Of a stretch of 18,897 nt of DNA, positions 14,619-18,897 are shown piece by piece. Within the stretch, counting starts at the first letter, position 1, and every line of letters begins with the position of its first letter. A program made the position numbers and the translations under genes. This stretch comes from JAZKIX01 sp040384645 (GTDB lineage: Bacteria; Pseudomonadota; Gammaproteobacteria; Burkholderiales; Burkholderiaceae_D). Under the pieces are notes generated by a model that was not told the origin of the DNA, searched no databases, and saw only the letters and a program-made list of their open reading frames with translations. The stretch lies in assembly GCA_040384645.1 (NCBI GenBank), contig JAZKIX010000055.1, positions 1 to 18,897 on the forward strand. The letters run 5' to 3'.

Positions 14619-15568
14619 TAGCTAGCCACCTTTTTCGCGAACAGCCAGCTTCGTGCCGGTACGAAATCGGTTTCTGGCACAGCCCGTCCCTTGCAATGGG
14701 CAGCGATCATGTCAATCAAATGGGGGTGCAGGGCTGAAGGCAAATCGTGTCCCATGCCGTCGATAATGCGTAAAACCGCATTGGGAATCCAGCGCGCCGT
14801 ATCGCGCCCGCAAGCCAGCGGCACCAACGGGTCTTGTGCGCCATGCAACACCAGTGTCGGGCAGTGTATCTTCTTGAGTAAAGCCAGCCGGTCTTTGGAG
14901 GCAACGATGGCGACGATCTGCCGTGCCGAACCCGCCATGTACAGGCTGCGCTTGACCCCGCCGCCTAAAATCGCCTGCATCTCGGCATCGGTGGCTGGAT
15001 AAGCAGGACTACCGATGATTTTGAAAGTGCGGATCATTTGCGCCAGCACTTGTTGCGGATCACAGGGATTTTTAGGGCGTGACAACATGGCTTTGCGCGC
15101 CGCTACGCTGGGGCCGGGCAAGCCGCGCCGGCCGCTACTCGACATCAGCGAAGTCAGGCTCAATATCCGCTCGGGATAACGCGCCGCTACGATTTGCGCA
15201 ATCATGCCGCCCATCGAGATGCCGACAATATGCGCCCGCGCCAAGCCCAGTACGTCGAGCAACCCTACCGAATCGGCCGCCATATCGTCCAGCGTGTAAC
15301 CCGATTTGAGCGGCAAGCGAAATAGCGTTTTAACGTAGGCGAACGGCAGATTGGGTGTGCCGAAGCGTTCCATCTTGGTCGATAGACCGCTGTCACGATT
15401 ATCGAAACGGATCACATAAAACCCTTGCGCCACCAAACCATCGACAAACGCTTGCGGCCACGACACCAGTTGCATGCCCAGGCCCATGATCAAGAGTAAT
15501 GGCGTTTCGCAAGGATCGCCTTGCGTTTCATAAGTGAGGGTGATGCCGTTGGCGCTAGCAGTGGGCAA
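14618..15568 (-). CDS. Alpha/beta hydrolase
   Basis: This 316-residue protein has the alpha/beta-hydrolase fold. The catalytic triad can be placed: nucleophile S118 in the elbow GISMGGM, acid D246 in LHGAQDPLVP, and base H274 in GMGHDLPSAL. An oxyanion-hole stretch LIMGLGMQLVSW follows the first strands, and RFDNRDSGLSTK is typical of the family. The substrate cannot be read from the sequence; esterase or lactonase-like activity on a small ester is a guess. The start is TTG at 15568, with AGAG about 8 nt upstream. No ATG is available in frame before residue 28, which lies inside the fold. It is coupled to ldcA downstream (TAATG overlap) and separated from tadA by 119 nt containing a hairpin. 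Confidence 0.9.
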   Translation of the reverse strand: MPTASANGITLTYETQGDPCETPLLLIMGLGMQLVSWPQAFVDGLVAQGFYVIRFDNRDSGLSTKMERFGTPNLPFAYVKTLFRLPLKSGYTLDDMAADSVGLLDVLGLARAHIVGISMGGMIAQIVAARYPERILSLTSLMSSSGRRGLPGPSVAARKAMLSRPKNPCDPQQVLAQMIRTFKIIGSPAYPATDAEMQAILGGGVKRSLYMAGSARQIVAIVASKDRLALLKKIHCPTLVLHGAQDPLVPLACGRDTARWIPNAVLRIIDGMGHDLPSALHPHLIDMIAAHCKGRAVPETDFVPARSWLFAKKVAS

Positions 15569-15652
15569 GGCGGACTCTCTTTACTACATTAGTGACTAAT
15601 TTAAGGGGGTATAGACCAAAAAACATGCTTATCCGCAGGTATTTGGCGGCAC

Positions 15653-15680
15653 AAAAAATATACTGCCGCCAGTATTTTTC
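15653..15680 (-). terminator. AT-rich hairpin after tadA (CAGTATATTTT family)
   Basis: On the minus strand the sequence begins 7 nt after the tadA TGA and reads GAAAAATACTG, a GCGG loop, then CAGTATATTTTTT. The core TACTG/CAGTA stem is perfect and is extended by A-T pairs with one mismatch, followed by a T-run. It closely matches the hairpin after ldcA in sequence, orientation and distance from the stop. Confidence 0.6.
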
Positions 15681-15687
15681 AGTGAAT

Positions 15688-16167
15688 TCAAGGCATCAAA
15701 AGCGCTGCCTCACGCGCCGCAAGCCGGCGCGCGGCGAAAAATTCTTTCAGTAATGCACTGCAAGGTTCCGCTAAAACGCCGCCGGTGACGGTGGTGTGGT
15801 GATTCAATTTCTCATGCTCAAACAAGTTGACGACCGAACCACAAGCGCCGGTTTTTAAATCGGCGGCGCCAAATACCACCCGCGCCAGACGCGCATGCAT
15901 CATCGCGCCGGCACACATGGCGCAAGGCTCCAGCGTGACAAACAACTCGCAACCCGGTAAGCGGTAATTGCCAACGATGTTGGCGGCGGCACGCAATGCC
16001 ATGATTTCGGCATGCGCCGTGGGGTCGTGGCTGCCGATCGGCTGGTTAAACCCGGTGGCAATCACCTGCCCGTCCTTGACCACCAGCGCGCCGACCGGCA
16101 CTTCGCCCAAAGCCCAGGCGTTATGCGCCTGCGACAGGGCTTGTTGCATGAAAACGGCATCGTTCAT
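15688..16167 (-). CDS. tadA: tRNA adenosine(34) deaminase
   Basis: TadA deaminates adenosine to inosine at the wobble position of tRNA-Arg(ACG), an essential step for reading CGN codons. The 159-residue protein has the zinc-binding cytidine-deaminase-type motifs: H52-A-E54 in THAHAEIMALR-like context (here TAHAEIMAL) and P81-C82-A-M-C85 in TLEPCAMCAGAM. E54 is the proton shuttle. Other family parts are GEVPVGALVV, NYRL and the segment HARLARVVFGA with the final helices. The ATG at 16167 fits the usual start. It lies 58 nt after queD with no terminator between, so it is probably in the guaA-queE-queD transcript. A hairpin right after its stop probably ends that transcript. Nothing unusual in the sequence. 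Confidence 0.96.
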   Translation of the reverse strand: MNDAVFMQQALSQAHNAWALGEVPVGALVVKDGQVIATGFNQPIGSHDPTAHAEIMALRAAANIVGNYRLPGCELFVTLEPCAMCAGAMMHARLARVVFGAADLKTGACGSVVNLFEHEKLNHHTTVTGGVLAEPCSALLKEFFAARRLAAREAALLMP

Positions 16168-16225
16168 AAGCGGCGGCTATGTTAGCTATTTATTTACTGT
16201 AAGGATCACGATCACACATCGACAA

Positions 16226-16672
16226 TTAGTCGCCTGTGATTTCGGCCCAGCAATTTGGCGTCTCGTGCAGCACCAGTTTATGCAAACGCAGGCCGGTGCC
16301 GAAGCGGTCTTGATACGCCACTTTCAGAATATTGAACGCAGTCTGGGCTAGGTTTTCCACCGTCGGGATGCGGTCGATCACGACCGTTTTATGACCCGGC
16401 AGGGTTTCCAGAAAAGCCCGCACCGCGGTATCTTTTTCATACACGATAAACGCGTGATCCCAGACATCGACCAGATGTTCTTTGGCCAGCGATTTGATAT
16501 CGGAAAAATCCATGATCATGCCGTTGTCGGAACTGCCCTCTTCTTCAATCACAGCGCCGAGCAGCGTGATTTCAAGCGTATAGCGATGGCCGTGCAGATT
16601 GCGGCACTGGCTTTTATGATCGGGAATGCGATGACCGGCATCGAATTCGAGCTTGCGGGTGATGGTGAGCAT
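16226..16672 (-). CDS. queD: 6-carboxy-5,6,7,8-tetrahydropterin synthase
   Basis: QueD converts dihydroneopterin triphosphate to 6-carboxytetrahydropterin in queuosine synthesis and belongs to the 6-pyruvoyl-tetrahydropterin synthase fold. The zinc ligands are H14 (FDAGHRIPDH) and H27, H29 (RNLHGHRY), with the catalytic Cys C23 ahead of them. WDHAF and the C-terminal LHETPNCWAEI carry the remaining conserved His and Glu. I start at the ATG at 16672 (MLTITRKLEF), giving 148 residues. A longer frame from 16753 adds 27 residues without family resemblance and would overlap queE by 46 nt. With the chosen start the gap to queE is 35 nt. Its ribosome binding site is weak. It works directly before QueE in the pathway. 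Confidence 0.94.
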   Translation of the reverse strand: MLTITRKLEFDAGHRIPDHKSQCRNLHGHRYTLEITLLGAVIEEEGSSDNGMIMDFSDIKSLAKEHLVDVWDHAFIVYEKDTAVRAFLETLPGHKTVVIDRIPTVENLAQTAFNILKVAYQDRFGTGLRLHKLVLHETPNCWAEITGD

Positions 16673-16707
16673 GGGTTTTACGATTTCTGTTTCTATTTTT
16701 GTTGCGA

Positions 16708-17343
16708 TTACGGAATTTGGAGCATTTTGTGCGTCTGCAAACTTAGCTTCCATTTAGGATTGTTTTTGCAGGTGTCGATTGCCAATTGCGTATTGCGCTC
16801 CAATGCAGGCCCATCCATCGGCTGCACAAAAAAGTTGTCGAATTCCAGCGATTCATACGCGACCAAGCTTTGGTTGGCTTGAGGAATCACTACCTTCAAC
16901 TCATTGCCTTTTTGCACTACCAAAGTCGAACCGACTTTGGGGCTGACGCAAATCCAATCCACCCCTGTTGGTACGAGAATTGTTCCATTGGTTTCGATAG
17001 CGATCTCAAAACCTGCGCAATGCATGCTATCGATTAAAGCTGCATCAAGTTGCAACAGCGGTTCGCCGCCGGTAAACACCACGTATTTACTGGCAGGATA
17101 ACTGGACGGCCAAAGACTATTGATGGTGTCGGCCAAACTATTGCTATCGCTAAATTTGCCGCCCCGTTCGCCGTCAGTGCCGACGAAATCGGTATCGCAA
17201 AATTGGCATACCGCAGTGGCACGGTCGCTTTCACGCCCCGACCATAGATTGCAGCCGGCAAAGCGGCAAAACACCGCCGGGCGCCCGGCATGCGCGCCCT
17301 CACCTTGCAAGGTATAGAAAATTTCTTTGATGCTGTAGCTCAA
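16708..17343 (-). CDS. queE: 7-carboxy-7-deazaguanine synthase (radical SAM)
   Basis: QueE is a radical SAM enzyme that rearranges the QueD product into 7-carboxy-7-deazaguanine, the core of queuosine. The 211-residue protein has the variant cluster motif CX14CX2C (C31, C46, C49; AGCNLWSG then VCQFCDTDF), the form known from Burkholderia multivorans QueE. TGGEPLLQ (91-98) is the SAM-binding segment, and AIETNGT and CVSPK follow. The start is TTG at 17343. It has AGGA 6 nt upstream and gives the usual N-terminus (SYSIKEIFYTLQGEG). The longer frame to 17454 would run into guaA. It lies 58 nt after guaA and 35 nt before queD. TTG may keep expression low, which is an inference. Confidence 0.94.
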   Translation of the reverse strand: MSYSIKEIFYTLQGEGAHAGRPAVFCRFAGCNLWSGRESDRATAVCQFCDTDFVGTDGERGGKFSDSNSLADTINSLWPSSYPASKYVVFTGGEPLLQLDAALIDSMHCAGFEIAIETNGTILVPTGVDWICVSPKVGSTLVVQKGNELKVVIPQANQSLVAYESLEFDNFFVQPMDGPALERNTQLAIDTCKNNPKWKLSLQTHKMLQIP

Positions 17344-17349
17344 GGGATT

Positions 17350-17353
17350 TCCT
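17350..17353 (-). promoter_or_regulatory. Ribosome binding site deciding the TTG start of queE
   Basis: AGGA on the minus strand, 6 nt upstream of the TTG at 17343. No ATG in this frame is compatible with the family's N-terminus. Confidence 0.6.
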
Positions 17354-17401
17354 GAATCAATTGAAAGGTCGGGATTTATTGTTATTCGATTATGCCGACG
17401 C

Positions 17402-18897
17402 TTATTCCCACTCAATGGTGGCTGGCGGTTTGCCGGAAATATCGTAGACCACACGATTGATGCCGCGCACTTCGTTGATGATGCGGTTCGATACCTTGCC
17501 CAGCAACTCGTGCGGGAGATGAGCCCAATGTGCCGTCATGAAATCTTGCGTCTGTACTGCTCGCAAGGCCACAACCCATTCATAAGTGCGGCCATCGCCC
17601 ATCACGCCGACCGATTTGACCGGCAAAAATACGGCAAAAGCCTGGCTGGTGGCTTCGTACCAATTAGCCGGTGTGCTATCGGCATCGCGCGGTAAATCGC
17701 TAGTCGAATTGCGCAATTCTTCGATAAAGATCGCATCGGCACGACGCAGCAAGTCGGCATATTCCTTCTTGACTTCACCCAGAATCCGCACGCCCAAACC
17801 AGGGCCGGGGAAAGGATGGCGATACACCATTGCATGCGGCAAGCCGAGCGCGACGCCCAGTTTGCGTACTTCGTCCTTGAACAATTCGCGTAAGGGTTCG
17901 AGCAATTTTAGATTCAAAGTTTCGGGCAGGCCACCGACGTTATGGTGGCTCTTGATGGTGTGGCCTTTTTTGCCCTTGCCGGCGCTTTCAATCACGTCGG
18001 GATAGATCGTGCCCTGCGCCAGCCATTTGGCATTTTTTAGCTTGCCGGCTTCGACCTGGAACACTTCGACAAACTCTCGGCCAATAATCTTGCGCTTGGC
18101 TTCGGGATCGGATATGCCCGCCAGATGGCCCATGAATTGGTCTTCGGCATCGATCCGGATCACTTTGACACCTAGATTTTCGGCAAACATCGCCATCACC
18201 ATCTTGCCTTCGTCCAGACGCAGCAAGCCATGATCGACAAACACGCAAGTGAGCTGGTCCCCAATGGCACGGTGGATCAGGGCCGCCGCAACGCTGGAAT
18301 CGACCCCGCCGGACAGTCCCAGGATGACTTCATCGCTACCGACTTGCTGGCGAATCGATTCGACCGCCTCGCTGATGTAATCGGGCATATTCCAGTCCGA
18401 CTGGCAACCGCAAATTTGGTGCACGAAACGGCCCAACAGGGCTTTGCCTTGCAGCGTGTGCGTGACTTCCGGGTGGAACTGGACTGCGTAAAAATGCCGA
18501 TCTTCATCCGCCATCGCTGCAATCGGGCAACTTTGGTTGGACGCCATTAATTTGAAGCCGGCCGGCAAATCGACTACTTTATCGCCGTGACTCATCCAGA
18601 CCTTGAGCATGCCGTGACCGTCTGCGGTGACGAAATCATTGATTTCGCTCAGCAGTTTGGTATGCCCGCGGGCGCGTACTTCGGCATAACCGAATTCCCG
18701 CACTTTGCCGATCTCTACCTTGCCGCCCAACTGCGCCGCCATCGCCTGCATGCCGTAACAAATTCCCAGCACCGGCACGCCCAGTTCGAATACAGCCTGC
18801 GGCACGCGTGGTGTATCGCCTTCGGTCACACTATTGGGGCCGCCGGATAATATGATCCCAGCCGCGCCGTAATTGCGAACAAATTCGTCGCTCACGT
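17402..18897 (-). CDS. guaA: GMP synthase (glutamine-hydrolysing), C-terminal 498 codons
   Basis: GuaA aminates XMP to GMP using glutamine and ATP. The 5' end lies outside the window. About 40 residues are missing, judged from a usual length near 530-540. The first visible residues read VSDEFVRNYGAAGIILSGGP, inside the glutamine amidotransferase domain. That domain has the catalytic Cys in LGICYGMQAMA and the His/Glu pair in QFHPEVTH. The ATP pyrophosphatase domain has the P-loop LGLSGGVDSSVAAAL. The C-terminal dimerisation domain ends GKPPATIEWE, the standard end of the protein. The GTG nearest the window edge is an internal Val codon, not the start. queE follows after 58 nt without a terminator, so co-transcription is likely. 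Confidence 0.97.
   Translation of the reverse strand, partial: VSDEFVRNYGAAGIILSGGPNSVTEGDTPRVPQAVFELGVPVLGICYGMQAMAAQLGGKVEIGKVREFGYAEVRARGHTKLLSEINDFVTADGHGMLKVWMSHGDKVVDLPAGFKLMASNQSCPIAAMADEDRHFYAVQFHPEVTHTLQGKALLGRFVHQICGCQSDWNMPDYISEAVESIRQQVGSDEVILGLSGGVDSSVAAALIHRAIGDQLTCVFVDHGLLRLDEGKMVMAMFAENLGVKVIRIDAEDQFMGHLAGISDPEAKRKIIGREFVEVFQVEAGKLKNAKWLAQGTIYPDVIESAGKGKKGHTIKSHHNVGGLPETLNLKLLEPLRELFKDEVRKLGVALGLPHAMVYRHPFPGPGLGVRILGEVKKEYADLLRRADAIFIEELRNSTSDLPRDADSTPANWYEATSQAFAVFLPVKSVGVMGDGRTYEWVVALRAVQTQDFMTAHWAHLPHELLGKVSNRIINEVRGINRVVYDISGKPPATIEWE

Noticed and set aside
16673..16753. Longer N-terminus for QueD
   Set aside because: The additional 27 residues resemble no QueD and would overlap queE by 46 nt.
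17344..17454. Longer N-terminus for QueE
   Set aside because: It would overlap the end of guaA; the TTG at 17343 has a well-placed AGGA and gives the family's usual start.

Overview
The window looks like a chromosomal segment of a betaproteobacterium of the order Burkholderiales, most likely Oxalobacteraceae or a close relative. This rests on the protein style of NadA, NadC, QueE, GuaA and the YbiT-type ABC-F protein and on the mid-range base composition. The genus is not resolved. No rRNA, tRNA, insertion sequence, integrase or CRISPR array was seen. There is a 10-N assembly gap at 1012-1021.

Region 1 (1-6160, all minus strand) is a dense signalling cluster. Read 5'->3' on the minus strand it holds: a 1161-residue multi-sensor protein (sensor-globin-like, PAS, LOV, GGDEF, EAL, REC, coiled coil, PAS); a 107-residue protein coupled to it by an ATGA overlap; an HDOD protein 2 nt further on; a response regulator fused to HD-GYP, split by the assembly gap; and the first 26 residues of another receiver protein. 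The sensor globin has Gln where the family has its heme-ligating His. The LOV domain has its photoactive Cys. The GGDEF domain has lost one metal-binding Asp, the HD-GYP domain has lost its paired metal-binding His, and the EAL domain looks intact. I infer a light-responsive c-di-GMP hub whose main enzymatic output is degradation. The HDOD gene ends at an in-frame TGA followed by 30 more readable codons, which suggests a recent nonsense change.

Region 2 (6161-11360) is de novo NAD biosynthesis: nadB on plus, facing nadC and nadA on minus, which are coupled by an ATGA overlap. Together they convert aspartate to quinolinate and then to nicotinate mononucleotide. An unrecognised 200-residue gene is divergent from nadA. 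It ends in a strong hairpin terminator shared with the convergent ABC-F gene.

Region 3 (11413-18897, all minus) reads guaA (5' end outside the window), queE, queD, tadA, an alpha/beta hydrolase, an LD-carboxypeptidase, a 650-nt stretch without a convincing gene, and a YbiT-type ABC-F ATPase. guaA makes the GMP from which GTP, the queuosine precursor, derives. queD and queE make the 7-deazaguanine core for tRNA position 34, and tadA deaminates A34. The tadA and ldcA genes each end in a copy of one AT-rich hairpin family built on CAGTATATTTT, which also occurs as a half-element before nadB.
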